A model generated the notes under the pieces. The model was given only the letters and a program-made list of their open reading frames with translations. It did no database searches and had not been told where the DNA came from. A program made the translations under genes and the position numbers. A DNA stretch of 13,433 nt, from assembly GCA_002309875.1 (NCBI GenBank), contig DBYM01000035.1, positions 11,273 through 24,705 of the forward strand, read 5' to 3'. Below are positions 6,080-12,921 of the stretch, piece after piece. This stretch comes from Cyanobacteria bacterium UBA1186. Its GTDB lineage: Bacteria; Cyanobacteriota; Vampirovibrionia; Gastranaerophilales; Gastranaerophilaceae. The first letter of the stretch is position 1. Every line of letters begins with the position of its first letter.

Positions 6080-6730
6080 TTAATTTAAAAGTTCAGCCAT
6101 AGACAAACCGCGTCTTTTTGCAACTTCATTGAACGGTTTTAATGCTTTAAGCGCTTCCATAGTTGCATTAGCCGCGTTAAGCGGTGATTTTGAGCCTAAA
6201 GATTTTGAAAGAATATTTTCAATACCTGCAAGTTCTAATACTGAACGAACTGCACCGCCTGCAATAATACCTGTACCTTGTGAAGCAGGTCTGAGCATTA
6301 CTGCGCCCGCTCCGGAACGGCCTGTAATCGGGTGCGGAATAGTTGTCTTAAAGATAGGAACCGTAATCAGGTTCTTTCTGCCGTCTGCAATAGCCTTCTG
6401 TATAGCGATAATTACTTCGGAAGCCTTAGCACAACCTACACCTACCTGGCCTTTTTTGTTTCCCACAATAACAATTGCACGGAAACTGAGTTTTTTACCG
6501 CCCTTAACGACCTTGGTTACACGACGGATTTGAACAACCTGTTCTTTCCATTCTGATTCAGGTTTTACTTCCTGTGTTTCTACTTTTTTCTTTCTGCCGC
6601 GAGATTTTTTGGCAGGAAGTTCAGTAACTTCTTCAGTTACTTCTTCTGTTTCTGCAGAAACTTCATCAACAGTTTCTTCAATTTCTGCAACTTCTTCGAC
6701 TTGTGTCTCAATCTTTTCTTCTTTTGCCAT
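6080..6730 (-). CDS. rpsE: 30S ribosomal protein S5 with long acidic N-terminal extension
   Basis: Small-subunit protein involved in decoding accuracy and mRNA unwinding at the entry channel. At 216 aa it is longer than the roughly 165-175 aa usual in bacteria. The S5 core starts near residue 60 (WKEQVVQIRRVTKVVKGGKK), with VGNKKGQVGVGCAKASEV in the N-domain and GTGIIAGGAVRSVLELAGI in the C-domain. Ahead of it are 37 residues with 15 Glu and one Asp, then a basic patch, KKSRGRKKK. The core wording resembles cyanobacterial S5 as I remember it. The start is supported by GAAAGG before the ATG and by the MAK-type start shared with L30. It is the first gene of this operon; rplR, expected upstream, is absent. 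Confidence 0.97.
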   Translation of the reverse strand: MAKEEKIETQVEEVAEIEETVDEVSAETEEVTEEVTELPAKKSRGRKKKVETQEVKPESEWKEQVVQIRRVTKVVKGGKKLSFRAIVIVGNKKGQVGVGCAKASEVIIAIQKAIADGRKNLITVPIFKTTIPHPITGRSGAGAVMLRPASQGTGIIAGGAVRSVLELAGIENILSKSLGSKSPLNAANATMEALKALKPFNEVAKRRGLSMAELLN

Positions 6731-6809
6731 TTTTAACCTTTCTACGTTAAATTAACATATTTCTACCTGTTATACTCATATTTGAAACAATTAAATAACC
6801 AACAAACAA

Positions 6810-6827
6810 GATGCTTTTTTGAGCACC
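6810..6827 (-). other. Hairpin at the start of the rpsE leader
   Basis: On the - strand GGTGCT pairs with AGCATC (one G-T pair) around CAAAAA, followed by TTGTTTGTT. It would form at the very 5' end of the transcript from the candidate promoter at 6833-6861. It may stabilise the leader or act as a weak attenuator. The stem is only six pairs. Confidence 0.3.
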
Positions 6828-6832
6828 TACGG

Positions 6833-6861
6833 TTTATTCAATTGTGGGTTTTTTCTGACAA
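6833..6861 (-). promoter_or_regulatory. Candidate promoter of the rpsE operon
   Basis: Read on the - strand, TTGTCA (6861-6856) and AATAAA (6838-6833) are 17 bp apart, close to the TTGACA/TATAAT pattern (5/6 and 4/6). It lies after the terminator of the upstream gene and gives a leader of roughly 95 nt before rpsE. This supports independent transcription of the rpsE-secY group. Confidence 0.45.
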
Positions 6862-6894
6862 GAAGATTGTAAAACGAACATATTTAAAAATCAA

Positions 6895-6922
6895 GCAAAA
6901 AAGAAGGACGTTTTCACGTCCT
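6895..6922 (-). terminator. Intrinsic terminator after the 205-aa gene
   Basis: On the - strand AGGACGT-GAAA-ACGTCCT forms a 7-bp stem with a GAAA loop, followed by TCTTTTTT. It lies 7 bases after the stop of the upstream gene and separates it from rpsE. Confidence 0.9.
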
Positions 6923-6928
6923 GTTCTT

Positions 6929-7546
6929 TTAAATTTTGGTTGCGCCTGATTTAAAGTCGCTGCTTATGCTGTCTGCAAAATATTTAAGGTCGATTCCCTT
7001 ATCTCTCATCGGGTACAGATGTTTTGACAACAAATCAATTTGTGCGGTCTTCAGTGCATTTTTTAATTTGGTGAATTCGGCTTTGCAGGCTTCTACTTTT
7101 CTTCCGTATATAGCGGCAAGTTCGGGCAGTTTAAACTTTTCTGCCTCATCTTTTTTACCTTTTAATCTTCTATATTCTCTTCTGACGTCATTCATTTTAT
7201 CCTGAATATTTTCAGCCTTGTTATTGTATCTGCGGCAGGCGTCCATTACTTTAACGGAATTTGCCAATCTTCTGGCAAAAGTGTCTATCACTTCTTCCGT
7301 TTGATTTTCCGGTGCTATTGATAAATATTTGTGCATATTGGCTAAATATTCGATATTTCCCATGCTTAATTCCTTGAGATTGCTTACATAACCCTCCCCT
7401 GGTCTTTTAATTTCCAATACACCTTTAATGTTTTTTGTGTATTCTTCCACTTTTGGAGCGACTTTTCCCATAATATTATCTCTACCTTTTATGTGGCAGT
7501 TTACTCTTGCCTGAAATGTAAGGCTGTTGTTGATGCTGTTATCCAT
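6929..7546 (-). CDS. Uncharacterised 205-aa coiled-coil protein
   Basis: I do not recognise a family. The protein is soluble and highly charged, with no signal peptide or membrane segment. It starts MDNSINNSLTFQARVNCHIK; a short Asn/Ser-rich head followed by a '(T/S)FQAR'-like motif is something I associate, from memory only, with many proteins of gut Melainabacteria. Residues about 100-175 (from MDACRRYNNKAENIQDKMND) are rich in Lys/Glu/Arg with heptad-like spacing and probably form a helical coiled coil. The start is supported by AAAGGA 8 nt before the ATG; Met27 is a weaker alternative. It lies 91 bp after the DUF212 gene and is followed by a clear terminator, so it may be the last gene of the rsgA transcript or a separate unit. 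Confidence 0.8.
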   Translation of the reverse strand: MDNSINNSLTFQARVNCHIKGRDNIMGKVAPKVEEYTKNIKGVLEIKRPGEGYVSNLKELSMGNIEYLANMHKYLSIAPENQTEEVIDTFARRLANSVKVMDACRRYNNKAENIQDKMNDVRREYRRLKGKKDEAEKFKLPELAAIYGRKVEACKAEFTKLKNALKTAQIDLLSKHLYPMRDKGIDLKYFADSISSDFKSGATKI

Positions 7547-7637
7547 ATAAAATCCTTTAATTATTCACACATGAAAGATAAAACGCATAAAAACAAATTT
7601 TGCGCATAAATAAGGATAACTTTACAAAGTTTAATGT

Positions 7638-8111
7638 CTAGCCGACCATGCGGATTAAATACCAATGAACACAATATGCATAAATTATGCCGAATAAGGC
7701 GCCAATAAATACTTGAAGCGGTGTATGGCCCAAAAGTTCTTTTAATTTGCCTCCGGCTTCCTTAAGTTCCTGTTTGTAAACGTCCATTATAATTCTGTTA
7801 AGGCATGCCGCCTGTCTGCCTGCTGCACGTCTTACGCCTGCGGCATCATACATTACTATAAAGGCATAACCTAACGCTATAGCAAACTCAATGGAGGAGA
7901 ATCCTCTGATTAGTCCGACAGAGGTGGAAAGTCCTACAACGCCTGCAGCATGAGAACTAGGCATTCCGCCGGTTGTTGTAAACATTCTGAAATCAGCGTT
8001 TCTTTTCCATATCCAATGTCCGAAAAACTTTATAATCTGGGCAACAATAATTACCGAAAACGCGACAAAGATTACTTCGTAACCTGTGTTGTAAATAAGA
8101 CTAAAATCCAT
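7638..8111 (-). CDS. DUF212 / divergent PAP2-family membrane protein
   Basis: Small integral membrane protein of 157 aa, of the family annotated as acid phosphatase/haloperoxidase-related (DUF212, like B. subtilis YuiD). Seen here: an N-terminal membrane helix (residues 11-30), GGMPSSHAA (48-56), a second hydrophobic segment (57-88), YDAAGVRRAAGRQA (88-101), LGHTPLQV (127-134) and a C-terminal helix. The PSSH and GHTP motifs resemble parts of the PAP2 phosphatase signature, but the full KxxxxxxRP...SRxxxxxHxxxD pattern is not present, so enzymatic activity is uncertain. Its ATG shares the A of the stop codon of the polyprenyl synthase gene (TAATG), indicating coupled translation. A role on an isoprenoid phosphate is inferred from this context only. 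Confidence 0.93.
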   Translation of the reverse strand: MDFSLIYNTGYEVIFVAFSVIIVAQIIKFFGHWIWKRNADFRMFTTTGGMPSSHAAGVVGLSTSVGLIRGFSSIEFAIALGYAFIVMYDAAGVRRAAGRQAACLNRIIMDVYKQELKEAGGKLKELLGHTPLQVFIGALFGIIYAYCVHWYLIRMVG

Positions 8112-8980
8112 TATTCTCCTAGAATCCTTTTCTGCAGTTTATCTAAAATTCCTCTGAATATTTCAGAAGGATACTTGTCTATTATACCATAACAATCCTG
8201 CATAAGGGAACTAAATTTACATTTGGCTTCGTCGAGGCCGTAAAGAGAAACATAGGTGAGTTTCCCACTGTTTTTGTCCTTACCGACAGTTTTGCCCAAT
8301 TCCTCGAAAGTTGAAATTTCGTCCATGATATCGTCATAAATCTGAAAAGCCAATCCGAACTTTTGAGCAAAACCGTCAAAAGTTTCAAGGGTTTTATCGT
8401 CAGCATTTGCTATGATTGCGCCGCTTCTGACTGCAAGTCTGAAAAGAGCAGCGGTTTTATTCATGTGGATAAAATTCAGAGTTTCTTCAGGTGACTTGAC
8501 GAATTTGCCGCCTTCGGATTCAATATCGACAACCTGACCTGCAATAAGAGCATAGGCTCCCGCCCACTTTGTAAATTCATGAACGAGTTTGAGTGTCGTC
8601 TCTGCCGGCAAATCACTTTTTTCAATTATTAATTGCGGAGCAAATGTCAGAAGCGCATCTCCCGCCAATACTGCATTTGCTTCACCAAAAACCTTGTGAT
8701 TGGAAGGTTTGCCTCTGCGAAAATCATCATTGTCCATGCATGGTAAATCGTCATGGATAAGGCTTTGGGCATGGAGCATTTCGATTGCACAAGCCGTTGG
8801 AAGTGCATCGTTAATATTTCCGCCCAAAATCCTCGTTGTTTCAAGGCACATTATAGGTCTTAATCTTTTCCCGGGAAGGGTAACCGTGTATTTCATAGCC
8901 CTGAAAATATCTTCAGGATAAATTACGGGCATATATTCGTCTAACCTTTTATCAACCAAATCAATTAAATTCTGCATCAT
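8111..8980 (-). CDS. ispA: Polyprenyl diphosphate synthase (FPP/GGPP synthase type)
   Basis: Head-to-tail prenyltransferase that adds isopentenyl diphosphate to an allylic diphosphate, giving C15 or C20 chains for quinones and lipid carriers. With the start at 8980 it is 289 aa. Seen: GKRLRP (37-42), first Asp-rich motif DDLPCMDNDD (77-86), KPSNHKVFGEANAVLAGDAL (91-110), GQVVDIESEG (148-157), KT (175-176), and second Asp-rich motif YDDIMD (215-220). The residue five before the first Asp is Gln72, where FPP synthases have Tyr. PSNHKVFGE is the wording I recall from plant/cyanobacterial GGPP synthase (crtE). The frame is open to 9028, but ATGATG at 8980/8977 with AGGGA in front is the likelier start; it overlaps rsgA by about 20 bp. 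Confidence 0.95.
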   Translation of the reverse strand: MMQNLIDLVDKRLDEYMPVIYPEDIFRAMKYTVTLPGKRLRPIMCLETTRILGGNINDALPTACAIEMLHAQSLIHDDLPCMDNDDFRRGKPSNHKVFGEANAVLAGDALLTFAPQLIIEKSDLPAETTLKLVHEFTKWAGAYALIAGQVVDIESEGGKFVKSPEETLNFIHMNKTAALFRLAVRSGAIIANADDKTLETFDGFAQKFGLAFQIYDDIMDEISTFEELGKTVGKDKNSGKLTYVSLYGLDEAKCKFSSLMQDCYGIIDKYPSEIFRGILDKLQKRILGE

Positions 8981-9959
8981 CAATATCCCTGTATATATTC
9001 TGTTTCTTTGTGTTTCTTGCGCTTTCACGCTTTCTTGAACTGATTTTTACGGCAGTTTTTTTGTGGGTTTGTTTCTGTGAACTTTCCTTTTTAACACCTT
9101 GGTATTTAACCTTTTCTTTGTATTCTTTTGCTTCTTCAACGAAAGAAACATAACTTTCGTATCTTGTTTCGTCAATTTTACCCAAATTTGCTTTTACTGC
9201 GCAATCGGTTTCCTGTATATGCAGGCAATCCGGGAATTTGCAATCTTTCTTGTAGCCGTGTATTTCCGGGAAAAGCGGAGCAATTTCATTAGGCATCAGA
9301 AAATCAAATTTAAGATTGCTGAAGCCGGGAGTGTCAACTATCCTTGAAATGTCATCAAGTTTTACGATTTCGCAGTGTCTTGTCGTATGTGTTCCCCGTC
9401 CTGTCTTTTCGCTGACTTCTTTTGTTCTTAAGTTAATTTCGCTTACTGCATTTATCAGGCTTGATTTTCCTACGCCCGAGCCTCCGCAGAGAACAGAAGT
9501 CTTTCCGCTCAGAATTTTTTTAAATTCATCGAGCCCGTAGCCCTCAATAGCAGAGGTGAAAAGTATGTCGAAACCCAACGGCTCATATACGGAAAAGACT
9601 TTTTCTATTGTCTTGTCGTCATCGGAAAGGTCGTTTTTATTAAAACATAATACCGACGGAATTTTATGAAACTTGGCGAATGCTATGTATCTGTTGAGTT
9701 GGGTAAAATTCAGGTCAGGCTCTTTTACCGACGATATAATGATTATTTGGTCAATATTTGATACGGAAGGACGTGTGATAAAATTCTTTCTCGGAAGAAT
9801 TTTGGAAATAGCACCGTCCTCAAATTCCACAAAATCGCCTACGAGGACTTTTTGTTTTTGTTTTTTTAAAACTTCTCTGAGTTTGCATTCAAAGGAATTA
9901 TGTTCTGTTTCAACATAATAAAAATCAGAATGAATTTTAAAAATCTGCCCTTTTTGCAT
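8961..9959 (-). CDS. rsgA: Small ribosomal subunit biogenesis GTPase RsgA
   Basis: Circularly permuted GTPase that checks and matures the 30S subunit. Complete at 332 aa. Order of parts: N-terminal OB-fold (1-70), G4 NKND (107-110), SAIEG (136-140), G1/P-loop GGSGVGKSS (159-167), switch GRGTHTTRH (188-196), G3 DTPG (209-212), and a zinc site with C240, C245, H247 and C253. A Lys/Arg/Ser-rich tail follows (about 283-320), longer than in many homologues and probably rRNA-binding. It is the first gene of an overlapping group with the prenyl synthase and DUF212. There is no recognisable Shine-Dalgarno before the ATG, and a -10-like TATGAT sits only 11 bp upstream, so translation may be nearly leaderless. 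Confidence 0.97.
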   Translation of the reverse strand: MQKGQIFKIHSDFYYVETEHNSFECKLREVLKKQKQKVLVGDFVEFEDGAISKILPRKNFITRPSVSNIDQIIIISSVKEPDLNFTQLNRYIAFAKFHKIPSVLCFNKNDLSDDDKTIEKVFSVYEPLGFDILFTSAIEGYGLDEFKKILSGKTSVLCGGSGVGKSSLINAVSEINLRTKEVSEKTGRGTHTTRHCEIVKLDDISRIVDTPGFSNLKFDFLMPNEIAPLFPEIHGYKKDCKFPDCLHIQETDCAVKANLGKIDETRYESYVSFVEEAKEYKEKVKYQGVKKESSQKQTHKKTAVKISSRKRESARNTKKQNIYRDIDDAEFN

Positions 9960-9996
9960 AAACCAATTTTATCATAGACTTTGCTTTCAAGTCATG

Positions 9997-10008
9997 TTTT
10001 GTACAAAA
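9997..10008. promoter_or_regulatory. 12-bp palindrome in the rsgA/ribH divergent region
   Basis: TTTTGTACAAAA is a perfect palindrome that overlaps the -35 region of the candidate ribH promoter; a half-copy, TTTTGTA, recurs at 10016-10022. It could be an operator serving one or both divergent genes. No regulator is identified. Confidence 0.35.
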
Positions 10009-10029
10009 TATGAAATTTTGTAGTATAAT
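10000..10029 (+). promoter_or_regulatory. Candidate ribH promoter
   Basis: A perfect -10 element, TATAAT, lies at 10024-10029. The best -35 candidates, in and around TTGTACA (10000-10006), fit weakly with 18-19 bp spacing. Transcription would start near 10036, giving a leader of about 24 nt with AAGGAG at 10046-10051. There is no room for an FMN riboswitch in this leader. Confidence 0.45.
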
Positions 10030-10059
10030 ATTATTTATAGTTTTTAAGGAGATTGTATT

Positions 10060-10521
10060 ATGAAGACCTATGAAGGTTTACTGACTGTCACAAATGAAAA
10101 ATTCTGCATTGTTGTATCGAGATTTAACGAATTTATCGGAGGTAAATTACTTGCGGGAGCGATAGATGAATTGAAGCGTCATGGAGTCGGTGATTCTAAT
10201 ATTGATGTTGTGTGGTGTCCGGGAGCATTTGAAATCCCTCTTATTGCAAAGAAATGTGCAAAGAGCGGAAAATACAGTGTCGTAATAACTCTTGGGGCTG
10301 TTATTAAAGGCTCAACTTCTCATTATGATTATGTATGTGCAGAAGTTTCAAAGGGTGTTGCTTCAGTTGCTTTGGAAACAGGAATTCCCGTAATATTCGG
10401 AGTTTTAACTACGGAAAATCTTGAACAGGCAATTGAAAGAGCAGGTACGAAAGCAGGAAACAAAGGCGCTGATGCTGCAAAATCCGCTATCGAAATGGTA
10501 AGTCTAATCGGTCAGATATAA
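10060..10521 (+). CDS. ribH: 6,7-dimethyl-8-ribityllumazine synthase
   Basis: Penultimate enzyme of riboflavin synthesis in the cytoplasm: condenses 5-amino-6-ribitylaminouracil with 3,4-dihydroxy-2-butanone 4-phosphate. Complete at 153 aa, the normal length. Motifs: SRFNEFI (20-26), PGAFEIP (54-60) for substrate binding, GAVIKGSTSHYDYV (79-92) with the catalytic-position His88, FGVLTT (113-118), and ERAGTKAGNKG (126-136) with the phosphate-binding region. AAGGAG stands 8 nt before the ATG. The other rib genes are not adjacent here; ribH is instead followed after 39 bp by murQ and probably co-transcribed with it. Confidence 0.98.
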   Translation: MKTYEGLLTVTNEKFCIVVSRFNEFIGGKLLAGAIDELKRHGVGDSNIDVVWCPGAFEIPLIAKKCAKSGKYSVVITLGAVIKGSTSHYDYVCAEVSKGVASVALETGIPVIFGVLTTENLEQAIERAGTKAGNKGADAAKSAIEMVSLIGQI

Positions 10522-10560
10522 AATATAATATTTATCAACTTGTATAAGGAGTGTGTGTAT

Positions 10561-11454
10561 ATGAGTGAAATTATTACCGAGTACAGGAACGAAAATACCA
10601 AGAATATTGATTTACTTTCGACAATTGATATTGTGAGAAAAATCAATGAAGAAGACCAGATTGTTGCACGTGCGGTGGAAGATGAAAGTGCAAATATTGC
10701 GCGTGCGATTGATATAATTGCAAAACAATTCCTTGTTGGGGGTAAGTTATATTATTTTGGAGCGGGAACATCGGGAAGATTAGGTGTCCTTGATGCTTCG
10801 GAATGTCCCCCTACCTTTGGTGTAAGACCTGATATGGTACAGGGAATTATTGCGGGTGGTGATACCGCACTGAGGCTTGCAGTTGAAGGTGCTGAAGATA
10901 ATTTTGATTTGGGGGTTGAAGATGCCAAAGTTTTAACCAAGGAAGACGTTTGCGTCGCTATTTCCGCAAGCGGTAATCCCAAATATTTGCTCGGTGTTCT
11001 TTCTCAGGCAGAAAAAGCAGGCTGCAAAACCATTGCAATAACCTGCAATCATAAGGCTGCAATTTTGGAAGAAGTCGGGCTTGGAATTTGTGTGGAAGTC
11101 GGTCCTGAGGTTATTGCGGGTTCAAGCAGAATGAAAGCGGGAACTGCGTCCAAGATGGTTTTAAACATGCTTACTACAGGCGCAATGATAAAAATTGGCA
11201 AGACTTACGAAAACTTCATGATAGACCTTATGCCGACAAATGAAAAACTCAAAGACAGAGCAATAAGGATTGTGTCCGAACTTGCAAAGGTAAATTCTTC
11301 AACTGCTTTGAAGACTCTGCTTGAGTGCAAATGGTCGGTAAAAGTCGCAATATTGATGCTCCAATGTGATATGACACAAGACGAAGCAAAAGAACTTTTG
11401 CGTAAGAATTGCGGTGTATTAAGACGCGCTTTGGCAAGTTTCGCAAGGGCTTAG
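10561..11454 (+). CDS. murQ: N-acetylmuramic acid 6-phosphate etherase
   Basis: Cleaves the lactyl ether of MurNAc-6-phosphate to GlcNAc-6-phosphate and D-lactate in peptidoglycan recycling. 297 aa, full length, a SIS-domain protein. Seen: GAGTSGRLGVLDASECPPTF (67-86), with Glu81 at the position of the catalytic E. coli Glu83; EGAED (109-113), with Glu112 matching Glu114; AISASGNPKY (133-142); and GSSRMKAGTASKMVLNM (187-203). The frame is open from a TTG at 10540, but that codon lies before the AAGGAG at 10546-10551, so the ATG at 10561 is the start. No MurNAc transporter (murP) or anhydro-MurNAc kinase (anmK) is next to it. Its stop is one base from the stop of the convergent gene. Confidence 0.98.
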   Translation: MSEIITEYRNENTKNIDLLSTIDIVRKINEEDQIVARAVEDESANIARAIDIIAKQFLVGGKLYYFGAGTSGRLGVLDASECPPTFGVRPDMVQGIIAGGDTALRLAVEGAEDNFDLGVEDAKVLTKEDVCVAISASGNPKYLLGVLSQAEKAGCKTIAITCNHKAAILEEVGLGICVEVGPEVIAGSSRMKAGTASKMVLNMLTTGAMIKIGKTYENFMIDLMPTNEKLKDRAIRIVSELAKVNSSTALKTLLECKWSVKVAILMLQCDMTQDEAKELLRKNCGVLRRALASFARA

Positions 11455-11455
11455 A

Positions 11456-12754
11456 CTATTTTGTCGGAATTTTGAGAACCATTCCCGGTTTAATGTGGTT
11501 ATCTTGCAAATTGTTGGCTAGTTTTAGGTCTTCAACGGTGCAACCGTTATTATAGGCAATTCGATATAAGGTTTCGCCTGATTTTATTTCATGGTTTTTA
11601 TATTTTGGTGTTATATTGTTCTGCTTTTCTTCCTTTTTTACGGTGTTTTGTTTTTTTATATCATTGTTCTTGTTAGTTGCGGATCTTGAATTTTCTGTCT
11701 TTTTAGGACTTGTTGTACTAGTTATGTCAGACATATCATAATCTGCGAAGTCTCTTATATACTCGGACACACTTACGTTGTTCCCATCTTTTACATCTTG
11801 TTCACCGTTGGATTCAAGATATTTTTTCAAACCTTTCACTCCGACAAGGTGTGCGCCTGCAAGAAGCCCTGATGTCGTAATTTCCTGCCCGTTAATTGTT
11901 TGTCCGACGAATTGTTCAAGACGGTAATGTTTAATATAACCCCATTGTTTTTTCTTAAATGCGACTTGAGCTTTATTTTGCTTTTCGACATCGTTTAAAA
12001 AATCTTGCAGAGAAGAAATTCCGAATTCATTTTTTACGAAAGTTCCCTTCCAATCATTATTGTATTTACCATCTTTCTTATAAACTCCGATGTCAGCTAA
12101 CGCTTGTTCTCCCATTTGATATAAGCCTGCGTATCCTTGTTTATTAATGACATTTGGCTTGTTTGTCGATTCTCTGTTCCTTAAATCTTTTAAGAAATCA
12201 CTGCTATCTTTTGTTGATAATTTTTTAACTACAGATTTCTCTTTATCGCTTTCTTCCGGTACAGGATCCTCTTTGGGAAGTTCTGCTTTTTTAGTATTTT
12301 TTCGTTCTTTTTTTGTTTCAAAATCAATCCTGAGAAGTTCATCTTCTCCAATAACAATGGTAGCAACGCCTGCCTTTTTGTCGTAGCGTATTTCAGTTAC
12401 TCCTAATGATAAAAGAGCCTGCCACGTCTTATCCTGTTTGTTACAATGCGTTTTGGCCTTTTCTATATCTTTTTCGGTTAAATCTGAAGCATTTCCGTCA
12501 ATGCCGGCAAGAGCAGTAAATATGGAATATTTTTTATTATTCATATTAACGGTTTTGTTATCTTCCTGGAAAATCGTAGCACCTTTTTGTACGGTGGAGT
12601 TTTTTCCATCTACGGTTACTGTTAAATCTCCGGCTTTTGAAGGCTCATAAGTTCTGGTGTCGTAATTTGTTATTACGCACTTACCTTTAATATCTATCTC
12701 TGTCTTTTGGATTTCACCTTTGTTTCCAAATCCGTTAGTAAATATTAATTTCAT
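11456..12754 (-). CDS. Lysozyme-like domain protein with C-terminal LysM
   Basis: 432-aa protein in four parts. Residues 1-145 form an unrecognised domain containing IFTALAGIDGNASDLTEKDI (78-97), which slightly resembles an acidic Ca-binding loop. A charged linker (146-182) follows. Residues about 184-345 look like a lysozyme/transglycosylase-type domain: RNRESTNKPNVINKQGYAGL, with Glu195 the likely catalytic acid, YQMGEQALADIG, and SGLLAGAHLVGVKGLKKYL. A Lys/Asn/Thr-rich linker leads to LysM (388-430, HEIKSGETLYRIAYNNGCTV ... IKPGMVLKIP), which binds GlcNAc-containing glycan. The domain pattern resembles proteins that I associate with phage tails or secretion machines. No signal peptide or membrane helix is seen, so the export route is unknown. 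The ribosome binding site is weak. Confidence 0.85.
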   Translation of the reverse strand: MKLIFTNGFGNKGEIQKTEIDIKGKCVITNYDTRTYEPSKAGDLTVTVDGKNSTVQKGATIFQEDNKTVNMNNKKYSIFTALAGIDGNASDLTEKDIEKAKTHCNKQDKTWQALLSLGVTEIRYDKKAGVATIVIGEDELLRIDFETKKERKNTKKAELPKEDPVPEESDKEKSVVKKLSTKDSSDFLKDLRNRESTNKPNVINKQGYAGLYQMGEQALADIGVYKKDGKYNNDWKGTFVKNEFGISSLQDFLNDVEKQNKAQVAFKKKQWGYIKHYRLEQFVGQTINGQEITTSGLLAGAHLVGVKGLKKYLESNGEQDVKDGNNVSVSEYIRDFADYDMSDITSTTSPKKTENSRSATNKNNDIKKQNTVKKEEKQNNITPKYKNHEIKSGETLYRIAYNNGCTVEDLKLANNLQDNHIKPGMVLKIPTK

Positions 12755-12888
12755 TTGAAACTCTTGCTTTAGTATCTTACTTAATTATGTATAACGGCAT
12801 TTTTCATAAAAACTTTGATGAATTTTGCGATATTTTTACAAATATTTACAAAGGGCAGAATATTATGTTTATAAGGTTTTTTGTATAG

Positions 12889-12894
12889 TATAAT
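12889..12894 (+). promoter_or_regulatory. Candidate gpsA -10 element
   Basis: Perfect TATAAT 27 bp before the gpsA start; the -35 region is poor (TGTTTA at about 12866-12871). The 167-bp spacer 12755-12921 is AT-rich and separates divergent genes; I see no hairpin or repeat in it beyond this. Confidence 0.4.
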
Positions 12895-12921
12895 TTAGTG
12901 GTACGAGAAGGAGTGTAGTTT

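Noticed and set aside
6129..6533. 134-aa open frame on the + strand
   Set aside because: Complement of rpsE, which has unmistakable S5 motifs; no start signal or homology seen.
6825..6856. Possible + strand terminator (ACCTACGG with TTGTGGGT, then TTTTTT)
   Set aside because: The stem depends on several G-T pairs and no + strand gene precedes it; the same bases give a reasonable promoter on the - strand.
7618..7631. Inverted repeat AACTTT-AC-AAAGTT after the DUF212 gene
   Set aside because: Short, AT-rich, no T-tract; too weak to call a terminator or operator.
8111..9028. 305-aa version of the prenyl synthase
   Set aside because: The extra 16 residues lie inside rsgA and lack a ribosome binding site; ATG at 8980 has AGGGA at good spacing and matches family starts.
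10540..10560. Upstream TTG start for murQ
   Set aside because: It precedes the Shine-Dalgarno AAGGAG at 10546-10551, which serves the ATG at 10561.
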